Source of the DNA: Halictus rubicundus
Taxonomy: Eukaryota; Arthropoda; Insecta; Hymenoptera; Halictidae
Assembly: GCF_050948215.1 (NCBI RefSeq)
Contig: NW_027488779.1
Coordinates: 310,001 to 374,000 of the forward strand
Direction: 5' to 3'
DNA length: 64,000 nucleotides
The stretch's first letter is position 1. Every line of letters starts with the position of its first letter. Below, piece by piece: positions 1 to 13,040 of this stretch. The position numbers were made by a program, and so were the translations under genes. The notes beneath the pieces are model-generated. The model saw only the letters and a program-made list of their open reading frames with translations. It was not told the DNA's origin and did not search any database.

Positions 1-1111
1 ATTAAATCCTATCCTCTATCCTATCCTATGGGCTATCCAATCCTATCCTCAATCCTCTCCTATCCTCTATGATATCCTATCCTCTATCCTATCCTATCAT
101 CTATCCTATAATATCCCATATCCTATCCTATCCTCTATCCTATCCTATCCTTAATCCCATCGTATTCACTATCCTATCCTATCCTCTATCCAATCCTATC
201 CTCTATCAGATCTTATTCTTAATAATATCATATCATCCATGCTATCCTATTCTCTTTCCTATCCTATCCTCAATCCTATCCTATCCTCTATCCTATCCGA
301 TCTTCTATCCTATCCTATCCTCTATAATATCGTATCCTCCATCCTATCCTATCCTCTTTCCTATTCTGTCCTCAATCCTATCCTGTTCTCTATCCTATCC
401 GATCCTCTATCCTATCCTATCCTTTATAATATAGTATGCTCTATCATATCCTATACTCCTTCCTATAATATCATCTATCCTATCCTATTTTCTAACCTAT
501 CATATCCCCTATCCTATAATATCCCCTATCCTATCCAATCCTCTATCCCATACTCTACCTTATTCTCTATCCTATCCTCTATCCTATCCTATCCTCTATC
601 CCATCCTATCCTCTATCCTATCCTATCCTCTATAATATCCTATCCTCTATCATATCCTATCCTCTATCCTATCCAATCCTATATCCTATCGTCCATCCGA
701 CCCTATCCTCTATCCTATCCTATCCTCTTTCCTATCCTCTGTCCTATCCTCTCCTCTATCCTATCCTATCCTCTATCCTATCGTATCCTCTATCCTATCC
801 TATCCTCTATCCTAATGTATCCTCTATCCTATCCTATCCTCTATCCTATCCTATCCTCGATAATATCGTATTCTCCATCCTATCCTATCCTCTTTCCTAT
901 CCTATCCGCAATCCTAACCTATCCTCTATACTATCCGATCCTCTATCCTATCCTATCCTTCATAATATAGTATGCTCTATCATATCCTATCCTCCTTCCT
1001 ATAATATCATCTATCCTATCCTATCCTCTATCCTATCCTATTCTCTATCCTAACCTCTATCCTATCCTATCCTCTATCCCATCCTATCCTCTATCCTATC
1101 CAATCCACTAT
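1..1111 (+). repeat. Divergent left zone of the array
   Basis: Pentamers and heptamers are still recognisable but carry many substitutions, such as CATCCATGC, GATCTTATTC and ATATAGTATGC, and few perfect 17-mers are present. It contains a tandem duplication with a 536-bp period: about 236-490 matches about 775-1,025. Shared markers include ATAATATCG (324 and 860) and ATAATATAGTATGC (426 and 962). GGG at 30-32 is one of the very few GG runs on this strand. Reduced homogenisation is usual near the edge of a satellite array, so an array boundary may lie to the left, but none is visible. Confidence 0.8.
236..1025 (+). repeat. 536-bp tandem duplication in the divergent zone
   Basis: About 236-490 and about 775-1,025 share an ordered set of variants: CGTAT(C/T)CTCCATCC, TCTTTCC, TATCCGATCC, ATATAGTATGCTC, CATATCC and CTCCTTCC. 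The spacing is 536 bp at both anchor points I measured. Several substitutions separate the copies, so this looks older than the duplications further right. Confidence 0.7.
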
Positions 1112-1330
1112 CCTATCCTCTATCGTATCCGATCCTCTATCCTATCCTATCGTGTATATTATCGTATCCTCTATCCTATCCTACCCTCTATCCTATAATA
1201 TCATCTATCCTATCCTATCCTCTATCCTAACCTATCCTCAAACCTATCCTATCCTCAATCCTATCCTATCCTCCATCCTATCCTATCCTCTATCCTATTC
1301 TATCCTCTATCTTATCCTATCCTCTATCCT
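1112..1330 (+). repeat. CAAACC marker block, first of six copies
   Basis: This block carries CGTATCCGATCC, then GTGTATATT at 1,152, then TCAAACC at 1,238. The same pair of markers, exactly 86 bp apart, recurs with GTG at 17,735, 20,717, 25,571, 56,029 and 59,142. The unchanged spacing in all six copies indicates descent from one ancestral block rather than independent mutation. Confidence 0.85.
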
Positions 1331-2820
1331 TTCCCATCCTCTATCCTATCCTATCCTCTATCCTATCCTATCCTCTATCCTATCCTGTCCTCTATCGTCT
1401 CCTATCCTCTATCCTATCCAATCCCCTATCCTATCCTCCATCCTATCCTATCCTCTATAATATCGTGTCCTCTATTCTATCCTATCCTCTATCCTCTCCT
1501 ATCATCTATCCTATCGAATCCCCTATCCTATCCTCTATCCTATCCTATCCTCTATCCTATCCTGTCCTCTATCGTCTCCTATCCTCTATCCTATCCAATC
1601 CCCTATCCTATCCCCCATCCTATCCTATCCTCTATAATATCGTGTCCTCTATTCTATCCTATCCTCTATCCTCTCTTATCCTCTATCCTATCGAATCCCC
1701 TATCCTATCCTCTATCCTATCCTATCCTCTATCCTATATTATCCTCTACCCTATCCTGTCCTCTATCGTCTCCTATCCTCTATCCTATCCAATCCCCTAT
1801 CCTATACTTTATCCTATCCTCTATCCTATCCTCTATCCTATCCTATCCCCTATCCTATCCAATCCCCTATCCTATCCTCTATCCTATCCTATTCTCTATC
1901 CTATCCGTTCCTCTACCTTATCCTCTATTCTATCTTATCCTCTATCCTATCCTATTCTCAATCCTATTTTATCCTCTATCGTATCCTATCCTCTATCCTA
2001 TCCTGTCCTCTATCGTCTCCTATCCTCTATCCTATCCAATCCCCTATCCTATCCTCCATCCTATCCTATCCTCTATAATATCGTGTCCTCTATTCTATCC
2101 TATCCTCTATCCTCTCCTATCATCTATCCTATCGAATCCCCTATCCTATCCTCTATCCTATCCTATCCTCTATCCTATCCTATCCTCTATCCTATCCTGT
2201 CCTCTATCGTCTCCTATCCTCTATCCTATCCAATTCCCTATGCTATCCTCTATCCTATCCTATCCTCTATCCTATATTATCCTCTACCCTATCCTGTCCT
2301 CTATCGTCTCCTATCCTCTATCCTATCCAATCCCCTATCCTATACTTTATCCTATCCTCTATCCTATCCTCTATCCTATCCTATCCCCTATCCTATCCAA
2401 TCCCCTATCCTATCCTCTATCCTATCCTATTCTCTATCCTATCCGTTCCTCTACCTTATCCTCTATTCTATCTTATCCTCTATCCTATCCTATTGTCAAT
2501 CCTATTTTATCCTCTATCGTATCCTATCCTCTATCCTATCCTATCCTCTATCCTATCCTATCCTCTATTATATCCTATCCTCTATCCTATCCTATCCTCT
2601 ATCCTATCCTATCCTCTATCCTATCCTGTCCTCTATCCTATCCTGTCCTCTATCGTCTCCTATCCTCTATCCTATCCAATCCCCTATCCTATCCTCCATC
2701 CTATCCTATCCTCTATAATATCGTGTCCTCTATTCTATCCTATCCTCTATCCTCTCCTATCCTCTATCCTATCGAATCCCCTATCCTATCCTCTATCCTA
2801 TCCTATCCTATCCTCTAACC
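1331..2820 (+). repeat. Array segment with 0.54-0.62 kb internal duplications
   Basis: The marker string CATCTATCC-TATCGAATCCCC at 1,503 recurs at 2,121 (618 bp). TATATTATCC followed by CTACCC at 1,735 recurs at 2,273 (538 bp) and is followed in both places by ATACTTTATCC. Other markers are CGTGTCC, CCTGTCC, CGTCTCC and CCAATCCCC. The differing offsets show overlapping duplications rather than one clean tandem pair. Confidence 0.75.
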
Positions 2821-5584
2821 TATCCTATCCCCTATCCTATCCTATCCTCTATCCTATCCTATCCTCTATCCTATCCTCTATCCTATCCTATCCTCTATCC
2901 TATCCTATCCTCTATCCTATCCTATCCTCTATCCTATCCTATCCTCTATCCTATCCTATCCTCTATCCTATCCTATCCTCTATCCTATCCTATCCTCTAT
3001 CCTATCCTATCCTCTATAATATCGTATCCTCTATCATATTCTATCCTCTATCCTATAATATCATCTATCCAATCCTATTCTCTATCCAACTCTATCCTCT
3101 ATCCTATCCTATTCTCTATCCTATCCGTTCCTCTACCTTATCCTCTATCCGATCCTATCCTCTATCCTATCCAATCCCCTATCCTATCCTCTATCCTATC
3201 CTATCCTCTATCCTATCCTATCCTATCCTCTATCATATCCTATCCTCTATAATATCGTATCCTCTATCATATTCTATCCTCTATCCTATAATATCATCTA
3301 TTAAATCCTATTCTCTATCCTACTCTATCCTCTATCCGATCCTATCCTCTATCCTATCCAATCCCCTATCCTATCCTCTATCCTATCCTATCCTCTATAA
3401 TATCGTATCATCTATCCTATCCTATCCTCTATCCTCTCCCATCCTCTATCCTATCGAATCCCCTATCCTATCCTCTATCTTATGCTATCCTCTATCCTAT
3501 CCTATCCTCTATCCTATCCTATCCTCTATCCTATCCTGTCCTCTATCGTCTCCTATCCTCTATCCTATCCAATCCCCTATCCTATCCTCCATCCTATCCT
3601 ATCCTCTATAATATCGTGTCCTCTATTCTATCCTATCCTCTATCCTCTCCTATCCTCTATCCTATCGAATCCCCTATCCTATCCTCTATCCTATCCTATC
3701 CTATCCTCTATCCTATCCTATCCTCTACCCTATCCTATTCTCTATCCTATCCTATCCTCTAACCTATCCTATCCCCTATCCTATCCTATCCTCTATCCTA
3801 TCCTATCCTCTATCCTATCCTATCCTCTATCCTATCCTATCCTCTATCCTATCCTATCCTCTATCCTCTATCCTATCCTCTATCCTATCCTATCCTCTAT
3901 CCTATCCTATCCTCTATCCTATCCTATCCTCTATTCTATCCTATCCTCTATCCTATCCTATCCTCTATCCTATCCTATCCTCTATCCTATCCTATCCTCT
4001 ATCCTATCCTATCCTCTATAATATCGTATCCTCTATCATATTCTATCCTCTATCCTATAATATCATCTATCCAATCCTATTCTCTATCCTACTCTATCCT
4101 CTATCCTATCCTATTCTCTATCCTATCCGTTCCTCTACCTTATCCTCTATCCGATCCTATCCTCTATCCTATCCAATCCCCTATCCTATCCTCTATCGTA
4201 TCCGATCCTCTATCCTATCCTATCGTGTATATTATCGTATCCTCTATCCTATCCTACCCTCTATCCTATAATATCATCTATCCTATCCTATCCTCTATCC
4301 TATCCTATATCCTATCCTATCCTCCATCCTATCCTATCATCCGTCCTATCCTATCCTCTATCCTATCCTCTATCCTATCCTCTATCCTATCCTATCCTCT
4401 TTCCTATCCTATCCTCTATCCTCTCCTATCCTCTACCATATCGAACCCCCTATCCTATCCTCTATCCTATCCTATCCTCTATCCTATCCTATCCTCTATC
4501 CTATCGTCTCCTCTATCCTATCCTATCCTCTATCCTATCTTATTCTCTATCCTATCCGTTCCTCTACCTTATCCTCTATCCTATCTTATCCTCTATCCTA
4601 TCCTACCCTCTATCCTATCCTATCCTCTATCCTATCCTATCCTCTATCCTATCCTATCCTCTATCCTATCCTATCCTCTATCCTATCCTATCCTCTATCC
4701 TATCCTATCCTCTATAATATCGTATCCTCTATCATATTCTATCCTCTATCCTATAATATCATCTATCCAATCCTATTCTCTATCCTACTCTATCCTCTAT
4801 CCTATCCAATTCCCTATCCTATCCTCTATCCTATCCTATCCTCTATCCTATCCTATCCTCTATAATATCGTATCATCTATCCTATCCTATCCTCTATCCG
4901 CTCCCATCCTCTATCCTATCGAATCCCCTATCCTATCCTCTATCCTATCCTATCCTCTATCCTATCCTATCCTCTACCCTATCCTGTCCTCTATCGACTC
5001 CTCTCCTCTATCCTATCCAATCCCCTATCCTATACTTTATCCTATCCTCTATCCTATCCTCTATCCTATCCTATCCCCTATCCTATCCAATCCCCTATCC
5101 TATCCTCTATCCTATCCTATTCTCTATCCTATCCGTTCCTCTACCTTATCCTCTATCCTATCTTATCCTCTATCCTATCCTATTCTCAATCCTATTTTAT
5201 CCTCTATCGTATCCTATCCTCTATCCTATCCTATCCTCTATCCTATCCTATCCTCTATCCTATCCTATCCTCTATCCTATCCTATCCTCTATCCTATCCT
5301 CTATCCTATCCTCTATCCTATCCTATCCTCTATCCTATCCTATCCTCTATCCTATCCTATCCTCTATCCTATCCTATCCTCTATCCTATCCTATCCTCTA
5401 TCCTATCCTATCCTCTATCCTATCCTATCCTCTATCCTATCCTATCCTCTATCCTATCCTATCCTCTATCCTATCCTATCCTCTATCCTATCCTATCCTC
5501 TATCCTATCCTATCCTCTATCCTATCCTATCCTCTATCCTATCCTATCCTCTATCCTATCCTATCCTCTATCCTATCCTATCCT
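2821..5584 (+). repeat. Mixed array with CATATTC cassettes and a perfect-repeat run
   Basis: A cassette reading ATAATATCG ... CATATTC ... ATAATATCATC ... CCAATCC appears near 3,017, 3,252, 4,018 and 4,713, and again near 9,600. The GTGTATATT marker is at 4,225. From about 5,315 to 5,585 the array is uninterrupted consensus (about 16 units). No gene is visible. Confidence 0.75.
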
Positions 5585-7625
5585 CTATCGCCTCCTATCC
5601 TCTATCCTATCCAATCCCCAATCCTATCCTCTATCCTATCCTATCCTCTATAATATCGTATCCTCTATACTATCCTATCCTCTATCCTATCCTATCCTCT
5701 ATCCTATCGTATCCCCTACCCTATCCTCTATCCTATCCTATCCTCTATCCTATCCTATCCTCTATCCTATCCTGTCCTCTATCGTCTCCTATCCTCTATC
5801 CTATCCAATTCCCTATCCTATCCTCTATCCTATCCTATCCTCTATAATATCGTATCCTCTATCCTATCCTATCCTCTATCCTATCCTCTCCTCTATCGCC
5901 TCATATACTCTATCCTATCCAATCCCCTATCCTATCCTCTATCCTATCCTATCCTCTATAATATCGTATCCTCTATCCTATCCTATCCTCTATCCTATCC
6001 TATCCTCTATCCTATCGTATCCCCTATCCTATCCTCTATCCTATCCTATCCTCTATCCTATCCTATCCTCTATCCTATCCTATCCTCTATCCTATCATGT
6101 CCTCTATCGTCTCCTATCCTCTATCCTATCCAATTCCCTATCCTATCCTCTATCCCATCCTATCCTCTATAATATCGTATCCTCTATCCTATCCTATCCT
6201 CTATCCTCTTCTATCCTCTATCCTATCGAATCCCCTATCCTATCCTCTATCCTATCCTATCCTCTATCCTATCCTATCCCCTATCCTATCCTATCCTCTA
6301 ACCTATCCTATCCTCTATCCTATCCTATCCTCTATCCTATCCTATCCTCTATCCTATCGTATCCTCTATCCTATCCTATCCTCTATCCTATCCAATCCCC
6401 TATCCTATCCTCTATCCTATCCTATCCTCTATAATATCGTATCCTCTATCCTATCCTATCCTCTATCCTATCCTATCCTCTATCCTATCGTATCCCCTAT
6501 CCTATCCTCTATCCTATCCTATCCTCTATCCTATCCTATCCTCTATCCTATCCTATCCCCTATCCTATCCTATCCTCTAACCTATCCTATCCTCTATCCT
6601 ATCCTATCCTCTATCCTATCCTATCCTCTATCCTATCGTATACTCTATCCTATGCTATCCTCTATCCTACTCTATCCTCTATCCTATCCTATTCTCTATC
6701 CTATCCGTTCCTCTACCTTATCCTCTATCCGATCCTATCCTCTATCCTATCCAATCCCCTATCCTATCCTCTATCGTATCCGATCCTCTATCCTATCCTA
6801 ACGTGCATAATATCGTATCCTCTATCCTATCATACCCTCTATCCTATAATATCATCTATCCTATCCAATCCCCTATCCTATCATCTATCGTATCCGATCC
6901 TCTATCCTATCCTATCGTGTATATTATCGTATCCTCTATCCTATCCTACCCTCTATCCTATAATATCATCTATCCTATCCTATCCTCTATCCTATCCTCT
7001 ATCCTATCCTATCCTCTTTCCTATCCTATCCTCTATCCTCTCCTATCCTCTACCCTATCGAATCCCCTATCCTATCCTCTATCCTATCCTATCCTCTATC
7101 CTATCCTATCCTCTATCCTATCGTATCCTCTATCCTATCCTATCCTCTATCCCATCTTATTCTCTATCCTATCCGTTCCTCTACCTTATCCTCTATCCTA
7201 TCTTATCCTATATCCTATCCTATCCTCAATCCTATCTTATCCTCTATCTTATCCTATCCTCTATCCTATCCTATCCTCTATCCTATCCTATCCTCTATCA
7301 TATCCTATCCTCTATCCTATCCCATCCACTATCCTATCCTATCCTCTATCCTATCCTGTCCTCTATCGTCTCCTATCCTCTATCCTATCCAATTCCCTAT
7401 CCTATCCTCTATCCTATCCTATCCTCTATAATATCGTATCATCTATCCTATCCTATCCTCTATCCTCTCCCATCCTCTATCCTATGGAATCCCCTATCCT
7501 ATCCTCTATCCTATCCTATCCTCTACCCTATCCTGTCCTCTATCGTCTCCTCTCCTCTATCCTATCCAATCCCCTATCCTATACTTTATCCTATCCTCTA
7601 TCCTATCCTATCCCCTATCCTATCG
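5585..7625 (+). repeat. Superunit block with a distant copy at 22,212-24,268
   Basis: Markers in order are CGCCTCC (5,589), ATAATATCG, ATACTATCC, CGTATCCCC, CCTGTCC (5,771), CCAATTCCC, CGCCTCATATACTC (5,897), CATGTCC (6,097), CTCTTC, CGAATCCCC and CTAACC, then GTGCATAAT (6,803), GTGTATATT (6,917), CCCATCTTATTC (about 7,151) and TATGGAATCC (7,484). The same series lies 16,627 bp downstream up to 5,897 and 16,644 bp downstream from 6,097, which differs by exactly one 17-bp unit. By eye only a handful of substitutions separate the copies. Confidence 0.85.
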
Positions 7626-10510
7626 AATCCCCTATCCTATCCTCCATCCTATCGAATCCCCTATCTTATCCTCTATCCTATCCTATCCTCTATCCTATCC
7701 TATCCTCTATCCTATCCTATCCTCTATCCTATCCTATCCTCCATCCTATCCTATCCTCTATAATATCGTGTCCTCTATTCTATCCTATCCTCTATCCTCT
7801 CCTATCCTCTATCCTATCGAATCCCCTATCCTATCCTCTATCCTATCCTATCCTATCCTCTATCCTATCCTATCCTCTACCCTATTCTATTCTCTATCCT
7901 ATCCTATCCTCTAACCTATCCTATCCCCTATCCTATCCTATCCTCTATCCTATCCTATCCTCTATCCTATCCTATCCTCTATCCTATCCTATCCTCTATC
8001 CTATCCTATCCTCTATCCTATCCTATCCTCTATCCTATCCTATCCTCTATCCTCTATCCTATCCTCTATCCTATCCTATTCTCTATCCTATACGTTCCTC
8101 TACCTTATCCTCTATCCGATCCTATCCTCTATCCTATCCAATCCCCTATCCTATCCTCTATCGTATCCGATCCTCTATCCTATCCTATCGTGTATATTAT
8201 CGTATCCTCTATCCTATCCTACCCTCTATCCTATAATATCATCTATCCTATCCTATCCTCTATCCTATCCTATATCCTATCCTATCCTCCATCCTATCCT
8301 ATCATCCGTCCTATCCTATCCTCTATCCTATCCTCTATCCTATCCTATCCTCTTTCCTATCCTATCCTCTATCCTCTCCTATCCTCTACCCTATCGAATC
8401 CCCTATCCTATCCTCTATCCTATCCTATCCTCTATCCTACCCTATCCTCTATCCTATCGTATCCTCTATCCTATCCTATCCTCTATCCTATCTTATTCTC
8501 TATCCTATCCGTTCCTCTACCTTATCCTCTATCCTATCTTATCCTCTATCCTATCCTATCCTCTATCCTATCCTATCCTCTATCCTATCCTATCCTCTAT
8601 CCTATCCTATCCTCTATCCTATCCTATCCTCTATCCTATCCTATCCTCTATAATATCGTATCCTCTATCCTATCCTATCCTCTATCCTATCCTATCCTCT
8701 ATCCTACCCTATCCTCTATCCTATCGTTTCCCCTATCCTATCCTCTATCCTATCCTATCCTCTATCCTATCCTATCCTCTATCCTATCATGTCCTCTATC
8801 GACTCCTATCCTCTATCCTATCCAATTCCCTATCCTATCCTCTATCCTATCCTATCCTCTATAATATCGTATCCTCTATCCTATCCTATCCTCCATCCTA
8901 TCCAATCCTCTATCCTATCCAATCCCCTATCCTATCCTCTATCCTATCCTATCCTCTATCCTATCCTATCCTCTATCCTATCCTATCCTCTATCCTATCG
9001 TATCCTCTATCCTATCCTATCCTCTATCCTATCCTATCCTCTATCCTATCCTGTCCTCTATCGTCTCCTATCCTCTATCCTATCCTATCCTCTATCCTAT
9101 CCTATCCTCTATCCTATCCTATCCTCTATCCTATCCTATCCTCTATCCTATCCTCTATCCTATCCTATCCTCTATCCTATCCTATCCTCTATCCTATCCT
9201 ATCCTCTATCCTATCCTCTATCCTATCCTATCCTCTATCCTATCCTATCCTCTATCCTATCCTATCCTCTATCCTATCCTCTCCTCTATCGCCTCCTATC
9301 CTCTATCCTATCCAATCCTCTATCCTATCCTATCCTCTATCCTATCCTATCCTCTATCCTATCCTATCATCTATCCTATCCTATCCTCTATCCTATCGTA
9401 TCCTCTATCCTATCCTATCCTCTATCCTATCTTATTCTCTATCCTATCCGTTCCTCTACCTTATCCTCTATCCTATCTTATCCTCTATCCTATCCTATCC
9501 TCTATCCTATCCTATCCTCTATCCTATCCTATCCTATCCTCTATCCTATCCTATCCTATCCTCTATCCTATCCTATCCTCTATCCTATCCTATCCTCTAT
9601 ATTATCGTATCCTCTATCATATTCTATCCTCTATCCTATAATATCATCTATCCAATCCTATTCTCTATCCTACTCTATCCTCTATCCTATCCAATTCCCT
9701 ATCCTATCCTCTATCCTATCCTATCCTCTATAATATCGTATCATCTATCCTATCCTATCCTCTATCCTCTCCCATCCTCTATCCTATCGAATCCCCTATC
9801 CTATCCTCTATCCTATCCTATCCTCTATCCTATCCTATCCTCTACCCTATCCTGTCCTCTATCGTCTCCTCTCCTCTATCCTATCCAATCCCCTATCCTA
9901 TACTTTATCCTATCCTCTATCCTATCCTCTATCCTATCCTATCCCCTATCCTATCCAATCCCCTATCCTATCCTCTATCCTATCCTATTCTCAATCCTAT
10001 TTTATCCTCTATCGTATCCTATCCTCTATCCTATCCTATCCTCTATCCTATCCTATCCTCTATCCTATCCTATCCTCTATCCTATCCTATCCTCTATCCT
10101 ATCCTATCCTCTATCCTATCCTATCCTCTATCCTATCCTATCCTCTATCCTATCCTCTATCCTATCCTCTATCCTATCCTATCCTCTATCCTATCCTATC
10201 CTCTATCCTATCCTATCCTCTATCCTATCCTATCCTCTATCCTATCCTATCCTCTATTCTATTCTATCCTCTATCCTATCCTATCCTCTATCCTATCCTA
10301 TCCTCTATCCTATCCTATCCTCTATCCTATCCTATCCTCTATCCTATCCTATCCTCTATCCTATCCTATCCTCTATCCTATCCTATCCTCTATCCTATCC
10401 TATCCTCTATCCTATCCTATCCTCTATCCTATCCTATCCTCTATCCTATCCTATCCTCTATCCTATCCTATCCTCTATCCTATCCTATCCTCTATCCTAT
10501 CCTATCCTCT
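7626..10510 (+). repeat. Array segment between superunit blocks
   Basis: It holds partial superunits: a CTCCATCC-CGAATCCCC-CTTATCC join near 7,640 (also seen near 43,590 and 59,630), GTGTATATT at 8,190, CGCCTCC near 9,290 and an ATACTTT cassette near 9,900. About 10,020-10,510 is almost pure consensus, broken by one 12-bp unit cluster near 10,150 and one TTCTATTC variant near 10,256. No gene is visible. Confidence 0.75.
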
Positions 10511-13040
10511 ATAATATCGTATCCTCTATCCTATCCTATCCTCTATCCTATCCTATCCTCTATCCTATCCTATCCTCTATCCTATCCTATCCTCTATCCT
10601 ATCATGTCCTCTATCGTCTCCTATCCTCTATCCTATCCAATTCCCTATCCTATCCTCTATCCTATCCTATCCTCTAGAATATCGTATCCTCTATCCTATC
10701 CTATCCTCTATCCTCTTCTATCCTCTATCCTATCGAATCCCCTATCCTATCCTCTATCCTATCCTATCCTCTATCCTATCCTATCCCCTATCCTATCCTA
10801 TCCTCTAACCTATCCTATCCTCTATCCTATCCTATCCTCTATCCTATCCTACCCTCTATCCTATCCTATCCTCTATCCTATCCTATCCCCTATCCTATAC
10901 TTTATCCTATCCTCTATCCTATCCTATCCACTATCCTATCCAATCCCCTATCCTATCCTCTTCCCTATCCTATTCTCTATCCTATCCTCTATCCTATCCT
11001 ATCCTCCATCCTATCCAATCCTCTATCCTATCCAATCCCCTATCCTATCCTCTATCCTATCCTATCCTCTATCCTATCCTATCCTCTATCCTATCCTATC
11101 CTCTATCCTATCGTATCCTCTATCCTATCCTATCCTCTATCCTATCCTATCCTCTATCCTATCCTGTCCTCTATCGTCTCCTATCCTCTATCCTATCCTA
11201 TCCTCTATCCTATCCTATCCACTATCCTATCCTATCCTCTATCCTATCCTCTATCCTATCCTATCCTCTATCCTATCCTATCCTCTATCCTATCCTATCC
11301 TATCCTCTATCCTATCCTATCCTCTATCCTATCCTATCCTCTATCCTATCCTATCCTCTGTCCTATCCTATCCTCTATCCTATCCTATCCTCTATCCTAT
11401 CCTATCCTCTATCCTATAATCTCCTCTATCGCCTCCTATCCTCTATCCTATCCAATCCCCAATCCTATCCTCTATCCTATCCTATCCTCTATAATATCGT
11501 ATCCTCTATACTATCCTATCCTCTATCCTATCCTATCCTCTATCCTATCGTATCCCCTACCCTATCCTCTATCCTATCCTATCCTCTATCCTATCCTATC
11601 CTCTATCCTATCCTGTCCTCTATCGTCTCCTATCCTCTATCCTATCCAATTCCCTATCCTATCCTCTATCCTATCCTATCCTCTATAATATCGTATCCTC
11701 TATCCTATCCTATCCTCTATCCTATCCTCTCCTCTATCGCCTCATATACTCTATCCTATCCAATCCCCTATCCTATCCTCTATCCTATCCTATCCTCTAT
11801 AATATCGTATCCTCTATCCTATCCTATCCTCTATCCTATCCTATCCTCTATCCTATCGTATCCCCTATCCTATCCTCTATCCTATCCTATCCTCTATCCT
11901 ATCCTATCCTCTATCCTATCCTATCCTCTATCCTATCATGTCCTCTATCGTCTCCTATCCTCTATCGTATCCAATTCGCTATCCTATCCTCTATCCCATC
12001 CTATCCTCTATAATATCGTATCCTCTATCCTATCCTATCCTCTATCCTCTTCTATCCTCTATCCTATCGAATCCCCTATCCTATCCTCTATCCTATCCTA
12101 TCCTCTATCCTATCCTATCCCCTATCCTATCCTATCCTCTAACCTATCCTATCCTCTATCCTATCCTATCCTCTATCCTATCCTATCCTCTATCCTATCG
12201 TATCCTCTATCCTATCCTATCCTCTATCCTATCCAATCCCCTATCCTATCCTCTATCCTATCCTATCCTCTATAATATCGTATCCTCTATCCTATCCTAT
12301 CCTCTATCCTATCCTATCCTCTATCCTATCGTATCCCCTATCCTATCCTCTATCCTATCCTATCCTCTATCCTATCCTATCCTCTATCCTATCCTATCCC
12401 CTATCCTATCCTATCCTCTAACCTATCCTATCCTCTATCCTATCCTATCCTCTATCCTATCCTATCCTCTATCCTATCGTATACTCTATCCTATGCTATC
12501 CTCTATCCTACTCTATCCTCTATCCTATCCTATTCTCTATCCTATCCGTTCCTCTACCTTATCCTCTATCCGATCCTATCCTCTATCCTATCCAATCCCC
12601 TATCCTATCCTCTATCGTATCCGATCCTCTATCCTATCCTATCGTGTATATTATCGTATCCTCTATCCTATCCTACCCTCTATCCTATAATATCATCTAT
12701 CCTATCCTATCCTCTATCCTATCCTCTATCCTATCCTATCCTCTTTCCTATCCTATCCTCTATCCTCCCCTATCCTCTACCCTATCGAATCCCCTATCCT
12801 ATCCTCTATCCTATCCTATCCTCTATCCTATCCTATCCTCTATCCTATCGTATCCTCTATCCTATCCTATCCTCTATCCCATCTTATTCTCTATCCTATC
12901 CGTTCCTCTACCTTATCCTCTATCCTATCTTATCCTATATCCTATCCTATCCTCAATCCTATCTTATCCTCTATCTTATCCTATCCTCTATCCTATCCTA
13001 TCCTCTATCCTATCCTATCCTCTATCATATCCTATCCTCT
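10511..13040 (+). repeat. Copy 1 of a 2,438-bp tandem pair, containing a complete higher-order repeat
   Basis: From 10,604 to 11,937 all main markers appear in canonical order: CATGTCC, CCAATTCCC, (T)AGAATATCG, CTCTTC, CGAATCCCC, CTAACC, TACCCTC, ATACTTT, CCACTATCC (10,928), TCTTCCC (10,958), CTCCATCC, CCAATCCTC, CGCCTCC (about 11,420), ATACTATCC, CGTATCCCCTACCC, CCTGTCC, CGCCTCATATACTC and CGTATCCCC, then CATGTCC again at 11,938. The copy at 13.1-15.5 kb lies 2,438 bp away at every anchor I checked right of 10,920. Confidence 0.85.

Noticed and set aside
5848..5870. TATAAT-like box in the recurring ATAATATCG marker as a promoter
   Set aside because: It is a recurrent monomer variant with no gene downstream and no paired upstream element. 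Its repetition follows the higher-order repeat, not transcription units.
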